Part shown: positions 11,600-24,348 of the stretch, piece by piece
Numbering within the stretch: position 1 is the first letter of the stretch
How the letters are laid out: the number at the start of each line of letters is the position of its first letter
Source of the DNA: Stramonita haemastoma
Lineage: Eukaryota > Mollusca > Gastropoda > Neogastropoda > Muricidae
DNA length: 64,000 bases
Direction: 5' to 3'
Assembly (NCBI GenBank): GCA_030674155.1
Contig: CM060323.1
Coordinates: forward strand, 40,030,114 to 40,094,113
The notes under the pieces: model-generated
Told to the model about the DNA's origin: nothing
Database searches by the model: none
The model's input: the letters and a program-made list of their open reading frames with translations, nothing else
Translations under genes and position numbers: made by a program

Positions 11600-11895
11600 C
11601 ACATTTGAACTCTTTCTGAAGAAATTGTTGTCTGTTGACTGACTTACTTGACTTATGCCTGTGGATTCCCTCTGGAACATAGGGCCGCAACAACACTCCT
11701 CCAACGGACTCGGTTCTGGGAGATCTCTTCAGCTTGGCCCACTGGCCTTCGTCTCTGCTTCAGTGCTTCTGCGCCAGGTCTGTTTTGGTCGACCTACTTT
11801 CCGCTTCCCTTGTGGGTTCCAGTCAAGGGCCTGCCTGGTGACATCTGAAGCAGGCTTGCGGAGTGTAGGATGGCCGATCCATCCCCATTTCAATT
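11600..11895 (-). pseudogene. RTE-like LINE, C-terminal fragment
   Basis: On the - strand a fragment reads [20 protein letters not shown], then [18 protein letters not shown], and after a frameshift RVRWRSVVAALCSRGNPQA with stop TAA at 11655-11653. This is the familiar C-terminal tail of RTE-type reverse transcriptases. After the stop come taagtcaagtaagtcagtc-like simple repeats (3' end). It abuts a copy of another short dispersed repeat at about 11895. Confidence 0.8.
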
Positions 11896-12125
11896 GTTGT
11901 CTGTTACATGAGCAAAAGTGTGTCATGCTGCCGTTAAGCACCTGACAAGCCAGGCCCAGCACATCTGAATGTGAATTGTTATAAGTCTTCCTGGAAATAG
12001 TAGGAGAATGGACAAGAAGGCAGAAAAAAAACCCGATTGATAGAAAAGAGGAAATATAGCATAGAATTTCCAGAAGATGGGGATGCTGTTTATACTGACA
12101 GGTCCCCGGCATCCCAATTGGGAAG
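11893..12125 (-). repeat. Short dispersed repeat X, copy 3 (inverted)
   Basis: On the + strand: cacctgacaagccaggccca, agtcttcctggaaatagtag, gtttatactgacaggtcccc. Its end at 11895 meets the RTE-like fragment exactly, so one was inserted into or beside the other. Confidence 0.65.
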
Positions 12126-13122
12126 TAAAATCTGTTTAAAAGTGCTCTTAATTTGAAGGCTGACTGTGGTATAAGAATTCTTGAGGATCAAGATTTTACT
12201 TTTGCTGTCATGTAGCGGTGTCCTGATGGTCAGAGCTTGTATAATTTTGTTATAGCATGGCTTTTATCGTTTATTGTTGTTAGATGTTTGCAATACCTAT
12301 TTACAGCCCAGGCTGCAGTTCTATGGTTTTACATCACCCCATCACATGTCTTCACATCATTCAGCACACTGTTGCTTTGTGCATTCAAACTCCTTCTCCA
12401 GCATGTGTTTGAAATGATGAGCATAGGTGAAGTACAACAATTACTGAAAGTTCTACTGTGTAAAAAGTTAATATCAGTGTGTTTATAGAGGTGTTTGCAG
12501 TGGATGAAGACCTGACAGTATGGTGTAGGATTTTGTTGCTGTTATGTGTTTTGGTGACCACTCTGACAGGCAGGCATATACAGCAACTGCTAGGACAGTA
12601 AATAAAACCCCACAACTTGAAAAGCTGCAATCAAAGATTCAGGCAATTGGAACATTTTGGTGTGTGAATAGGACATCTCCTGGAGTACTCTTTCATCCTG
12701 GACACTGGTGACTGAAGAATTGAAATGCATTAACAAAGTTCATAAAAAAATATAACAAAAATGTTGCCAGAACAATGTTCAGACTTTCTAAGCTTTGCCA
12801 AGGAAAACACGGTCCAGACAGACATCGTGCAGAGACAGTGACATGTCTGAAGATGACTTACATTTTCTTTGTGACCTGATCCAGTTTTGTAGGGGCCATC
12901 ATTCCTGGATTTAAAATTGACACAGAAGACTCGCAAAAATGAAAATTCAGTGACGGATAAAAATGTGTGAAAGCAGATAGTACTAACATGGCTTCTATGT
13001 CATTGTTATTGCATCTCGCAAGAAACTGTTCTTTACTGTGCTACAGTATAAAAAAGACAGCTAGATGGCAGTTCATTAAAAGTCCTTCCCTTCCTAATTC
13101 CATCCCTCTCATGTCATAGTTA
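12126..13122. other. Anonymous stretch, no gene seen
   Basis: No convincing coding frame, RNA or named repeat in about 1 kb between repeat X and a LINE 3' end. AT-rich, single-copy as far as I can see within the window. Confidence 0.5.
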
Positions 13123-13345
13123 AATAAGTAAGAATAAGGTTGGTTTTGAGGAAACTGGTGTTTTATGTCAAGTTGCGTGGTTCTCCCACAACCTGGTAAC
13201 TGCCCTGGGTTGACCCTTGTCTTTGGCTAAGATGTTGATATATACAATTGCATAGGTTAAATCTGAGATTTAAATTCTAATGAGGTGACAATCCTGATAT
13301 GACCTCTATGGTTGGCTGGGCTATAAACAAACATGATTTGATTGC
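13123..13345 (+). mobile_element. Solo 3' UTR copy of the RNase H LINE
   Basis: Shows aagaataaggttggttttga, tgggttgacccttgtctttg, gatatgacctctatggttgg and a decayed tail (atgatttgattg). The same insertion appears in the paralogous position at 22.56 kb, so it is older than the duplication of this region. Confidence 0.68.
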
Positions 13346-13719
13346 AAAAAGATACAATCCTTATCAAAAAATCTTTTAAAAAAAGCAATGTTTCCCTTAA
13401 GATTAAAGTGAAATGGTATTAGGTTTACCAATTTCAACATTGCAGATTCTGAGACATGCCCCTGTGGCACTTCTCCCTTGACAGTGAACACTTCCTCTAG
13501 ACCTAACACACCAAAACCTGAGGGCTAATATCTGGCCTCTGATCCGCCGATGCGAGACAAGTTTTTTTGACCCTTGGAATGCCTTCAGCACGTGGCAACC
13601 TCTAGTTGCTGTCTGAGCATTCGATGAAGAAGGATGAAGTCCTGGTAGAAATCTGTCACTTGTTTACAGTCCAGTTTTTCAATTCTTTAATGCTTTTTCA
13701 TAAACCAATTGCATCTTTA

Positions 13720-13945
13720 TCTTGTAACTTAATTCGTTTAATTCTTCAATCTTCTCTAATTGGACCATTACTTCTTTTCCATCTCCCTTTTCTGTTTCAG
13801 TAAATATTTTGGATTTTTCACAGTAAATCTTGCTGTCTGCCCCCCCCCCCTCCCCCCAGTTCCCTCCTGCATCCCTCTTCTTCATCTTTTCCCAATAGTC
13901 TGATATTGTTTGTAGTGGAAATATGTTAAACACAACCTAATCAGT
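13720..13945. repeat. Anonymous duplicated segment H, copy 1
   Basis: Shares ctgtttcagtaaatattttg, gatttttcacagtaaatctt and cttttcccaatagtctgata with 23040-23225. A C-run with a central T occurs at 13841-13857. Confidence 0.7.
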
Positions 13946-13977
13946 GTATATACATACACTCCTAATCATGTAATATG

Positions 13978-14008
13978 CACGTGCACGCACACACACATAG
14001 ACTTGCAC

Positions 14009-14047
<39 letters not shown>

Positions 14048-14580
14048 ACACACACACACACACACACCACACACACAACACCACACATAGACTTGCACCA
14101 CACACACACACACACACACACACACACCACACACACACACACACACACACCACACTCGCCCCCCACCCACACACAACACGCACGCATGCTCGCATATGTG
14201 CACACACACACAATATGCCATGCCACACCACACCACACGCACACTCGCACTCTACACACATGCACACCACACACACCACACCACAACGCACACTCGCAAC
14301 TCTACACACATGCACACCACACACACCATGCCACACCACACCACACGCACACTCGCACTCTACACACATGCACACCACACACACCATGCCACACCACACC
14401 ACACGCACACTCGCACTCTACACACATGCACACCACACACACCACACCACACACACACTCACACTCTACACACATGCACACCACACACATCATGCCACAC
14501 CACACCACATCACATCACACACACACTCACACTCTACACACATGCACACCACACCACACCACACCAAGCACACACGCACA
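13978..14580. repeat. (CA)n tract with a ~58-bp higher-order minisatellite
   Basis: Plain CA runs up to about 14160 are followed by at least five units of cgcacactcgcactctacac plus acatgcacaccacacacacc and atgccacaccacacca. Unit starts lie near 14237, 14287, 14346, 14404 and 14452, the later ones degenerate. Confidence 0.88.
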
Positions 14581-14628
14581 CAGGACAGAGAAGAGAAAAA
14601 AGCATAATAATATATATTAATAGTACAG

Positions 14629-14742
14629 CGACTACACTCACACGTGTTACCAAGATGTATGTTGCCAGAGACTGCAAAGCGGAGAACCCTCACCAAGGGT
14701 CAGCAACTCCAATTCCAGAGATCTTCAACATTTGGTATTAAG
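14629..14742 (+). other. Exon-like module A, unit 2
   Basis: Bounded by tagtACAG on the left and GGTAAGAG on the right, 114 bases: cgactacactcacacgtgtt ... tttggtattaag. Three paralogous copies keep both borders, but lengths are 114, 115 and 112, so no common reading frame is kept. This fits a 5' UTR or non-coding exon, or a repeat with chance splice-like borders. The downstream ~300 bases (tgctctttacatgtatctgt onward) are also shared. Confidence 0.4.
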
Positions 14743-15172
14743 GTAAGAGTGTGGCGAACATTTTTGCTCTTTACATGTATCTGTTGACATTCAGTTACAC
14801 ATATAGGGCTGTAATATTGTTGTGTGTTGTAAAGAAATGTGTGTGTGAAGTCATTTTAATTAATTGTAAGAAAAGTAAATGTTAAAATGGAAACACTTTG
14901 TTCTTGTAAAAACAAAATCCCATTTGAAAAGATACATTTTCTTCTTTGATATAGGAGGGCTAAAATAGGTAATTAAGATCCAGCATAAATATCGCAACTA
15001 ATTGCTATTGTTATTTAAAAAGTGATCCACAAAATATTATTCCATGTCAAATTTAACGTGTACAGTTTTATTACTGTTCTTTTTTGTAGTGTACATTCCA
15101 GGAGAAAAAAAATCCTCCTGAATGGACATCTCAGCGGTGGATCAAACTGATTATGCATTATTTGATTGACAG

Positions 15173-15287
15173 GTCATCATGCATCGGTAGGACAGACAGG
15201 GGAGACAGCAGTGATGAAGAATGACGTCACCACACTGTCAACTAAAACTGACAGCAGTGATGAGATTCCTGGTCATTGATTACCAAG
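15173..15287 (+). other. Exon-like module B, unit 2
   Basis: 115 bases between gattgACAG and GTAACATG. A frame MTSPHCQLKLTAVMRFLVID runs to the border. A remnant of the SINE head (ctgaatggacatctcag) lies directly upstream. Confidence 0.4.
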
Positions 15288-15299
15288 GTAACATGTACA

Positions 15300-15667
<368 letters not shown>

Positions 15668-15911
15668 CATGTTCAGGAAACTTTGTACACTTGTGGTGTG
15701 TGCAAACGGAAGCTAACCTTAATAAAAATTCAAAAGACAATTTTTGCCATCCACAAAGCACAGGTAGTAGCCACAAGTGGCACACATCACATTAATTTCT
15801 TGTTTTCTGCATAGCATTTTTTTTACAGTTCCTTTCTTTTGTTTTTACTGGGACAATAGACTGTTTACTAAATGTAACCTTGACTGATGCTTGCGGAACT
15901 CTTTTTTTTTT

Positions 15912-17203
15912 TTATTCATCCATACCTACAAGCTGTCTAATCAGTTCTTCAGTAAAGTCCAACTGGCCATACCTATCATGTCTCTGCAATTCTGGAATAT
16001 CTGGATGTTTTTTTTTTCTAAAATATTGAAATAAAATAAAAGCATTTACCCGTGCATTGTCGATGAATTGAAAAAAACAGCATTTTCCATCATTTGTTTT
16101 GCGAAGTGCATAGTATTTGTTGATCAGCTGATCACTTTTATCCACCCCTCCTATGTTTTCATTATAATATTTGACTTGCTCTGGTTGCCTAACATTCATT
16201 TTTCTAAACTGCCCCAGAACTTTTGATCTGCGCTGAACAATTTGCTGTGTGAATTGATGACAGAAATGAAACTGTTTTGTTTTCTCTCCATTGCATACAA
16301 AGTATGTCTCCGTCCCTCACCCATCTAACATCACCCCTTTTTGACTTTTTTTCAATTTTCAACTGTTGTGGAAAACCTTTTCTGTTAGCTATGATAGTAT
16401 CACATGCTCTAATAACTTTACCAATCAATTCTCGGAACAACTGAACTCTAGTATAAAAAATTGTCAAAAAACAAGTGGTAGCCCCGATTTACAAGAGATC
16501 AAAAAAGATTCATAACAACAACATAAGCAACACCAAATCCAGAATAAACAGTTCTTTCCCCAAATATACATCAAAGTTTTAAGTGTAACCTGTTCTAAAA
16601 TCAGCTAAAACCCGTAATTTCATCCCCCACTTTGTAGGCTTATCCTGAATGGACTGTCTAAAGCTATATCTACCTTTATTTCTAACCATATGTTGTACTG
16701 TCTAAAGCTATATCTACCTTTATTTCTAACCATATGTTGTACTGTCTAAAGCTATATCTACCTTTATTTCTAACCATATGTTCATCAATACATATGTTCT
16801 GAAAGGGCTGGAACAATTTCTGACATTTACGCCTTATAAATTCCATTAAAAGTCTTGCTGTGGAAAGTTTGTTATTGGGATCTTCAGTATGGTTGTTGGA
16901 AATTTTTAGAAAACATGAATTGTTTGAAACACATCTTTGACATGAACTTTCTTGCCCATAATCAATTGTACAAAGACTTGGAACCCCAATATCTATGTTT
17001 GGAGCCTGAACAATACTTTTGTACATCAAAAGACAAAAAAAATGATAAAAATTGCGATATGTGTCAAACCATGAAGAAAACATAAAAAGCTTATTGGGAC
17101 CGACAACTTCCGCATAGTTATTTGTATATGAGCACAACTGACCTATAATACAGTGTGTGAAATTTAATTGAAAAAAGTTGACTGGCCGCAAATAACAGTC
17201 CAC
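15912..17203 (-). pseudogene. Decayed piggyBac-like (PGBD4-type) transposase
   Basis: Three - strand frames line up in order. 17203-16682 has CYLRPVNFFQLNFTH, CSYTNNYAEVVG, then ISNNHTEDPNNKLSTARLLM and FQNICIDEHMVRNKGRYSF. 16467-16204 has VIRACDTIIANRKGFPQQL and WRENKTVSFLSSIHT. 16199-15912 has YYNENIGGVDKSDQLINKYY. The last matches the piggyBac hallmark YN..MGGVD..DQ. The frames are separated by frameshifts and a 44-bp triplication, and a stretch between 16.65 and 16.47 kb is degraded, so it is inactive. A possible acidic N-terminal part lies at 18281-18490 (listed separately). Target-site TTAA duplications and inverted repeats could not be fixed. Confidence 0.85.
16654..16785. repeat. 44-bp tandem triplication inside the piggyBac-like relic
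   Basis: The unit starting ctgtctaaagctatatctac occurs at 16654, 16698 and 16742 with a 44-bp period and near identity. Because 44 is not a multiple of three, the triplication disrupts the transposase frame right after the KGRYSFRQY segment. Confidence 0.93.
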
Positions 17204-17461
17204 ATCAGTTCAGGTTTTCAAATCATACAGGTAGACTCTAGGGGGGTGGGTGGGTACAAGGGAGGGTAGAGGGTTTCGTGATCCATGGTCCTCCGTATTG
17301 TAGCCCTCATTCCTGAAACGAACAAAAAAAAAAAGTTTTGTTTTTTTTGTTTTTGGTTTTCGTTTTTTTGGGTCAGCTGAAAGAAATATGCATAATTAAC
17401 AAAGCACAAGAACATCCGTTATATAGGAAGAACAAACATGCTTACATAAACAGGAGTTCAC

Positions 17462-17485
17462 ATCACACACACACACACACACACA

Positions 17486-17545
<60 letters not shown>

Positions 17546-17563
17546 TTGTTATAACTAATATAC

Positions 17564-17623
<60 letters not shown>

Positions 17624-17773
17624 TTGTCATAACTAATATATTAACACACACACACTCACTCACACCCACACCCATCTCCTTTCCCCCTTCCCCACACAGT
17701 GATTTATGTACACACACACACACACACACATCTCCTTCCCCCCTCCCCCACACAGTGATTTATGCACATACAC

Positions 17774-17840
<67 letters not shown>

Positions 17841-17877
17841 CAATCTCCTTCCCCCCTCACCCACATAGTGATTTATG

Positions 17878-17940
<63 letters not shown>
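17462..17940. repeat. (CA)n tract with repeated non-CA spacers
   Basis: CA runs are separated by repeated spacers: atttgttataactaatata / atttgtcataactaatatat, and tctccttcccccctccccca / cacagtgatttatg (three to four times). This is a compound minisatellite; the Thr-His frames are not genes. Confidence 0.92.
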
Positions 17941-18280
17941 TCTATGCAGGAAAGAGTGACTGCAGAGAGAAAAATGCTAAATTCATGACAAATAATCATA
18001 ATGCTACTGATAAAGTTTGTACATCTCCACAGTTAGAGTGAACACAGCAAAGTGGGCTTACTCATTCGACTGACAGACTAAAAGTAGGTCGAACTGCCGT
18101 TGTCACTCAACATGTGTCGAAGCAAATTCTTATGTAAAAACCTTATTGACAGTTAACAATTCATTTAAACAAGTCGGAACAAAGCGGAAAATGATTTTCA
18201 ATGACCAGTTTTTACCATTTATCAATCACAACAGAGATTATTTTAGTTTTTCTCAGACTGAAAATGTAAACAAACCTAAC

Positions 18281-18490
18281 TTAACATGTGCAGTCATCTG
18301 CTATGTGCTGGAACTGCAGACGGTAAATTATCTTTGTGTCACTATCAGACATGGCATTTTCCAGCTCCCAGGTTTCTTCACTGCTGTCGAAGAATTCGGT
18401 ATCGTTGAAAGAGGCTGTGGAACTCGTATTTTTGTCAAAACTAGCATGGGCTTTGCAGAAGAAGAAAATAAGATTCAAGATGGTATCCAA
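18281..18490 (-). pseudogene. Possible N-terminal acidic segment of the piggyBac-like relic
   Basis: A - strand frame reads ...FNDTEFFDSSEETWELENA, then MSDSDTKIIYRLQF. Many piggyBac-type transposases have an acidic, Ser-rich N-terminus like this, and it lies upstream in the right orientation. However, about 1 kb of unrelated sequence including CA tracts separates it from the recognised part, so the link is weak. Confidence 0.3.
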
Positions 18491-18582
18491 AGAGAAACGG
18501 CATGGTCGTGTCCTTTGTTACGCTGCGTTTGGTTTATAATTTCTAATGAATTTCTATATTTTTGTCGTAAATTCGTTTGTTT

Positions 18583-19640
18583 GCTTGGTGCAGTTTTTAC
18601 ATCAGCCATCCTGGGAAGGCCTTTTATGTGAAATCTGTGAAGTGGCATCAGCAGGACAGGACAGGGTACTGCTTGTGGGTGTTTGTCATTGTGGACACTG
18701 CAGGTGTTGAAGTTGTGATGCAGGAGCACAGTTTCCCTGGACTCCCTGTGTGGTTGACATGATGGCTCTGGCTGACTATGCTGGTCATGTGTGGGATGAG
18801 GATACAAGGTGGGGGTATCAGAGGGGATGTTCCAGGAAGGCGTCAAAGCGTGTCTCCAGTGCTGTGGCTGACTTCATGACTGAGGGATCTGGGAACATGG
18901 ACGCATGTTTTTCAGATCGTGTGGGGTCAGCTTCAGAGCTGTTGAGGGATTCTTTGGTGCTGTCCCTGGGATGTTGCCTTGACCGGTCCTGGTACCTCCC
19001 TCTTGTGTCCGACATTTCACAGATGATCTGACGTAGTGGTTGGAGTTGTCATGTTGGTGATACAGGAGGTTCAGTGGAGCTGTCTTCAGTGTCATGGCTT
19101 TGACATGTGTAGTGTTTACAGTGTCAAGTGCCCCGAGAGTGGTGTCCTGTACTGTTTGTGTTCCTTCATGACTGATTTCTGTAGAGGACCAGGTTTTTTC
19201 ATTCCTGCAAAGGATTTATCTGAGCTCTAGCATAGTACCTTTGCTTTTGGTGGTAATGAATGCTGGCTAATCAGGTCCTGAATGTAAAGGTTGATGAAGC
19301 TGAATGTGTCTTACATGGACGTGAGCTGTGGACAGACTGACTATGGTTCTCTTGTTAGTGTTATCATCTGCAAACCTGTCTGTTGGCTTCTTGGTCTCTT
19401 GTTGAGTGTTATAATCTGCAAACCAGTCTGTTGGCTCCTTGGTGCTCTTGTTAAGTGTTATCATCTGCAAACCTGTCTGTTGGCTCCCTGGTTTCTCTTG
19501 TTTTAAGTGTTATCATCTGCAAACCTGTCTGTTGGCTCCTTGGTTCTCTTGTTAGTGTTTCACCTGCAAACCTGTCTGTTGGCTTCTTCAGTCACTTTGG
19601 AGGTCATTTATCTTCCCGGTGGCTTTGTTGGCATTGATCT
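18583..19640. repeat. Conserved block D, copy 3
   Basis: Starts at cttggtgcagtttttacatc next to the piggyBac-containing region, so the 5' part seen in copies 2 and 4 is missing. It has the ~400-base core, then a five-copy 49-bp minisatellite, ending about gtggctttgttggc. No product recognised. Confidence 0.85.
19355..19590. repeat. 49-bp minisatellite within D copy 3 (about 5 units)
   Basis: Same unit as at 8241-8625 (tatcatctgcaaacctgtct, gttggctccttgg). The last unit is degenerate (tgtttcacctgcaaacc). Confidence 0.9.
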
Positions 19641-19949
19641 TGATAATTTTCATTCTAGGCTCCATGGTAGTCATTTTTTTCCATGAAAACTTTTTCTGCC
19701 ATTCTGCTTAGATTGACAAAAGTATCTGGAGTCCATGACTTAGTATCGTTTTTCAGTCATGGAAATTCCTTGGCCTCTTGTTGTCTGGGCGTTAACAAGA
19801 AATATAGGTTTAGACTGGCCATATCCCGTATTATAGAATTTATGCTTAGGAGTGCCAAACACAAAATCCCTTAGTGGGAGATGGTTTCATTGAATTTAAG
19901 ATAAAAAAAAAAAATAATTTGGATGTGGTGACAGCCCCGAGGCATTCGT

Positions 19950-20278
19950 GCACACACACACACACACACACACACACAACACACACACACACCACACACT
20001 CACACACTCACACACACACACACACACACACCTACACTCACACACTGATACACCTACACTCACACACTTGATACACCTACACTCACACACTTGATACACC
20101 TATACTCACACACTTGATACACCTACACTCACACACTTGATACACCTACACACACACACTTGATACACCTACACTCACACTTGATACACCTACACTCACA
20201 CACATACACTACACTCACACACTAACACACACACCACACATACATCACACACACACACACATCACACACACACATACA

Positions 20279-20365
<87 letters not shown>

Positions 20366-20398
20366 ACACCACACACACACACACACACACTCACACCT
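19950..20398. repeat. (CA)n tract with a 26-27-bp minisatellite
   Basis: Between CA runs the unit cacacttgatacacctacac plus tcaca is repeated about seven times (20040-20200). A perfect CA run of roughly 80 bases follows at 20281-20363. Confidence 0.92.
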
Positions 20399-20399
20399 T

Positions 20400-21425
20400 A
20401 CAACTGACCCCCACTGCACAGACTTGAGACAAAACTTCAAGCTTTAAAAACAAAAAAATATATAGAGGAGCATCCTTTACTGTCAATCAAAAGAAACTCC
20501 CAGAAGGCAACTTTCACACCTAATAATCTGAATCTGACATAGACCTGCTGGAGGAAAACTTAAAATTATTTTTTTTTCCATTTAAAGGTATTTTTAATAC
20601 GAAATGCACAACTTGTCAAATCAGAGTGACAACCCCAACCACAAGATTTTAAATTAAAAGTTAAAATTTCTAAATCGTACAGCAAATGCGAGGTCATGAC
20701 AACCTGTTATAATTTCAATAAAAAGTGGCTACTTTTTTCTTCAGTGTGAGCCCATTCTTGCTAATTTATCTTCACATGAAGGGGGTATCGGGTCCCACAT
20801 TGGAGGTAGCCTATATATATATTGAGGACTGGCCACAGTGTGCCTTCTCATAACCTCATGATCCAATGACCAGAATAAGTCTGTGAAGGTTCTCTTTGCA
20901 TATAAACACCCTAACCCATCCTTTGCCCAAAATTCTTAAAGGCAGCCTGAACCTGATCCAGCACAACAGAAAACTCCTCCTCCATCTACTTCAGCTGTCC
21001 ATAATTAGGACTACTGAAGACGAATCCAAAACCTAGTCCACTTGACTGAAATACACATGCAGTACATCTAAACAAAGGTTATGAATCCAATAAGTTTTCT
21101 TTACAACAGCAGCACATATTTATCATACAGTACAATAAAATAAAGACAAAAATAACATAAATCCTAAACAAACACAATCTCACTTAGAACAGAACAACCA
21201 GCCCAATGCCCTACTGATATAACCTAGTAAGCACCACATCTCCACCATTTATGTCACCCCCTTGTGGGTGAAATAAAGAAAAAAGGCCTTTCACCTATCT
21301 CACTCAAATTTCGACTACTGAAATCATTGTCAAAATCGGTCTTTCAAACATTGATTTTGCATTTATACACCATTCAATCAAAAAGAAGACAGAATTCCCT
21401 CAAACACAACTACAATCTCAGTCTG
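20400..21425. other. Anonymous AT-rich stretch, no gene seen
   Basis: No convincing coding frame, RNA or named repeat. A phrase like caatctcacttag near 21177 recalls sequence at 11317, so part of this may be an old unclassified repeat. Confidence 0.5.
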
Positions 21426-21690
21426 CAAATATCTTAAATATCACCCTTCCAATTTCAATAATGAAAAGCAACACACAAATTATACAAAATACATTCACAA
21501 TAGCATCCCGAGTCAAAGTCTAGGCGACATACCTTTGCAATGTTATGAACAATTGTTTTCACATTTAAGTCAGATGCAATTCATACTCCATATCACACAT
21601 TCTGATCTTACCAGCATTAAACACTTGTTACAAATCCCTGTTTTACTCTTAACAATTTTTCAAGTCGACATCCTACCTACTGTTGAGTTA
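21425..21690. repeat. Anonymous duplicated segment F, copy 2
   Basis: Counterpart of 9825-10061 (cttccaatttcaataatgaa, gatcttaccagcattaaaca). It links unit 2 with unit 3 of the tandem duplication. Confidence 0.7.
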
Positions 21691-21867
21691 GCAGTAATTC
21701 ATTGAAATGGGCTTAGAGAGATGGTGTAATTGCTGATCACGATCCTTGTGGTCCAGTCCGCAGTGATCTCCCAGTCACCAGAAGTATCTTGAAGATGATG
21801 ATGCCTAATTATCTGATTGGTCAATAATGCATATCATTGTTCTACACCTACTAGGCTACTATGAGCA

Positions 21868-22115
21868 AGGTTGATTTTGAGGATTCAGGTATTGGTTTTA
21901 TCTCATTTTATGTTTGTGGTTCTCGCACAATGCAGTGACTGTCCTGGGTTGACCCTTTCAATTGGGCAGAGCATTGATAGGAAGAATAATGAGGTTTTTA
22001 AACAAAAATCTGGTTTTAATGTGTATATTGTTGCATGGATTTAATCTGAGATCAAAATTTTTGTTAGATGACAGCCCTGATATGGCCTTGTTATTGGCAG
22101 GGCTGTATTTATTAT
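21868..22115 (+). mobile_element. Solo 3' UTR copy of the RNase H LINE (tail lost)
   Basis: Shows gcaaggttgattttgaggat, gtgtatattgttgcatggat and gacagccctgatatggcc, then stops at ggcagggctgtatttattat without an ATTGG tail. Confidence 0.65.
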
Positions 22116-22289
22116 TAACCTTCCTTAGGTTTTCTGAAAGACAAACACAAACACAGCCTGATTATCAACTGTGGGAGTGGAAGCTAATAAAGGCATCTAG
22201 ATAGATGCCAAATATGGAGTGACTAGCTATATTTACTATCTCACTGGGAGCAAGAGACATTATCAAAACACACATCCACACATGAACAA

Positions 22290-22328
22290 AACATGCACGC
22301 ACGCACACACGCACGCACACACACACAA

Positions 22329-22385
<57 letters not shown>

Positions 22386-22435
22386 ATACACACACATCCA
22401 CACATGCACAACACACACACACACATACACACAAC

Positions 22436-22518
<83 letters not shown>
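22290..22518. repeat. (CA)n tract
   Basis: Long ACAC runs with short interruptions (acttgatacacacacatcca, cacaacaacac). The second run (22438-22518) is about 80 bases. Confidence 0.93.
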
Positions 22519-22520
<2 letters not shown>

Positions 22521-22563
22521 AACACTCCTCCCTTCCCCTTCCCTCTCATGTCACAGTCACTTA

Positions 22564-22822
22564 CTATGAACAAGGTTGGTTTTGAGGAAACGTGTTTTAT
22601 ATTGTGTTTTTTGTGGTTCTCTGTGGTGACTGCTGTGGGTTGACCCTTGTGGTTGGCTGGGGTGTTACTAGAAGGAACAACCAAAGAATTGGCTTTAAAT
22701 CTTGTTTTAATACATATATATTTGCATGGGTTAAATCTAAAATTTTTAATGAGGTGACAGTCCTGGAATGGCCTCAGTGGTTGGCTGGGCTCTAAACAGT
22801 AAAAATGGGATTGGATTGGATC
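22564..22822 (+). mobile_element. Solo 3' UTR copy of the RNase H LINE
   Basis: Shows gaacaaggttggttttgagg, tgacccttgtggttggctgg, tatatatttgcatgggttaa and tail GGGATTGGATTGGA. Paralogous to the copy at 13.1 kb. Confidence 0.7.
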
Positions 22823-23039
22823 ACTCTCTCCCTGTCTTTATTACATGATTGGGTTGGCCTGCAACAAAATTGTTATTACCAAAAGTGTTGTCAAAGAAGC
22901 AATGTTCGGCTTAAAATTTCAGTGAAACGGTATTGGATGAAGTTCTGTTTAAAATCTCACTTGTTCCATAGTCCAGTTTTTTTTTTTTTTCAAATTTAGA
23001 CTTTTTCACTGATAAATTCACTTTAAAAAAATCCCTTGT

Positions 23040-23225
23040 TTAATTCAGTGGTTTCTAACTGGACCATTATATCTTTTCCCTCTCCCAGTTTCAGTAAATA
23101 TTCTGGATTTTTCACAGTAAAATCTTGCCATCTGTTCCCCCTCTCATTCCCTCCTGCATCCTTCTTCATCTTTTCCCAATAGTCTGATATTATTCATCGT
23201 GGAAAGGTGTTAAACACAGCTAACA
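23040..23225. repeat. Anonymous duplicated segment H, copy 2
   Basis: Counterpart of 13720-13945 (tttcagtaaatattctggat, cttttcccaatagtctgata), followed by a CA tract and module A in both units. Confidence 0.7.
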
Positions 23226-23231
23226 TTTGCA

Positions 23232-23255
23232 TGCACACACGCCTCACACACACAT

Positions 23256-23318
<63 letters not shown>

Positions 23319-23355
23319 CTCACACACACATCCACCCCTCACACACACATCCACC

Positions 23356-23430
<75 letters not shown>
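23232..23430. repeat. (CA)n tract
   Basis: ACAC runs with three cacccctcacacacacatcc units in the middle, ending at ctctgaaggag before module A. Confidence 0.93.
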
Positions 23431-23433
<3 letters not shown>

Positions 23434-23469
23434 AAGGAGAGAAACAAAAAGGTCGGTAATATAGTACAG

Positions 23470-23584
23470 TGACTACACTCACACGAGTTGCTAGGATATA
23501 TGTTGCCAGAGACCAGAAAGCGGAGAACCTTCACCAAGGGTCAGCAACTCTTGATTCCAGCGATCTTCAACGTTTGGTATTCAG
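23470..23584 (+). other. Exon-like module A, unit 3
   Basis: 115 bases between tagtACAG and GGTAAGAG: tgactacactcacacgagtt ... gtttggtattcag. About 85-90% like the unit 2 copy by eye, with indels. Confidence 0.4.
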
Positions 23585-24079
23585 GTAAGAGTGTGGGGAA
23601 CATTTTTTGCTCTTTACATGTATCTGTTGACACTTAGACATTCATATAGAACCTGTAATATTATGTTGTAAAGAAGACATGCATGTGTTCAGTAATCTTA
23701 ATTGTAAGAAAATTGAATGTGAAGACAGAAGAAATACTTTGTTATTGTTAAAAAGCAAAGGCTCATTTGAAAAGACATACAGTTTACTTTTTTGGTACTG
23801 GAGGGCCAAAATAAGCCATAAAGATAAGAATAAATATCACAACAAATTGCTATTGTTCAGTTGAAAAGTGATCCACAAAACATTCTGTTTTAAATTTAGC
23901 CTGTATTGTTTGTTGATGTTGTGTTGAGCTGTAAATACACTTGATGAGAATTACATTAAGGAAATGTCAAAGCATATTGTACGATGAAGACATTTCCAGA
24001 TGAATAAGGGGCTAGTTAGGATATGTACCTTTGATTTAGTTACACCACCAGTATGCTTGTGTTTTAATAGATTTTTTCG

Positions 24080-24348
24080 TCCGTTATTAAATACTGGCGT
24101 GCAGTGACCTACTCTTCCAAAAAGCAGAATGGGTTTTAACATGTGCACAAGATGTTCTGCATGCATTTGCGCTCAGGGTCGCAGTTTATGGTCTCATCTG
24201 AAATACTTCCATGTGATTTGAGTTGGCACTGTTGTTAATTCCAGGGGGGAAAATTCTGAATGGACATCTCAGTAGTGGCTCCAACCCACACTGTCAGATC
24301 GCTAGGTCAAGGCTCTTATCCACTGAGCTATTCCACCCCACAAGCTGG
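24080..24348 (-). mobile_element. SINE with SINE-a body and a different tRNA head (paralogous insertion)
   Basis: Counterpart of 4530-4790. The - strand head ggggtggaatagctcagtgg has an A-box-like TAGCTCAGTGG. It lies just upstream of module B, as in unit 1, so the insertion preceded the duplication. Confidence 0.75.

Noticed and set aside
13975..14607. Long Thr-His / Cys-Val open frames in CA tracts (also at 10.3, 15.3, 17.4, 19.9, 22.3, 23.2, 24.6, 28.4 kb)
   Set aside because: They are translations of simple repeats, open in several frames and both strands at once; no other gene signal.
14629..14742. Module A as a protein-coding exon
   Set aside because: The three copies differ in length by 1-3 bases and their translations diverge at once; a coding role is not supported, only an exon-like shape.
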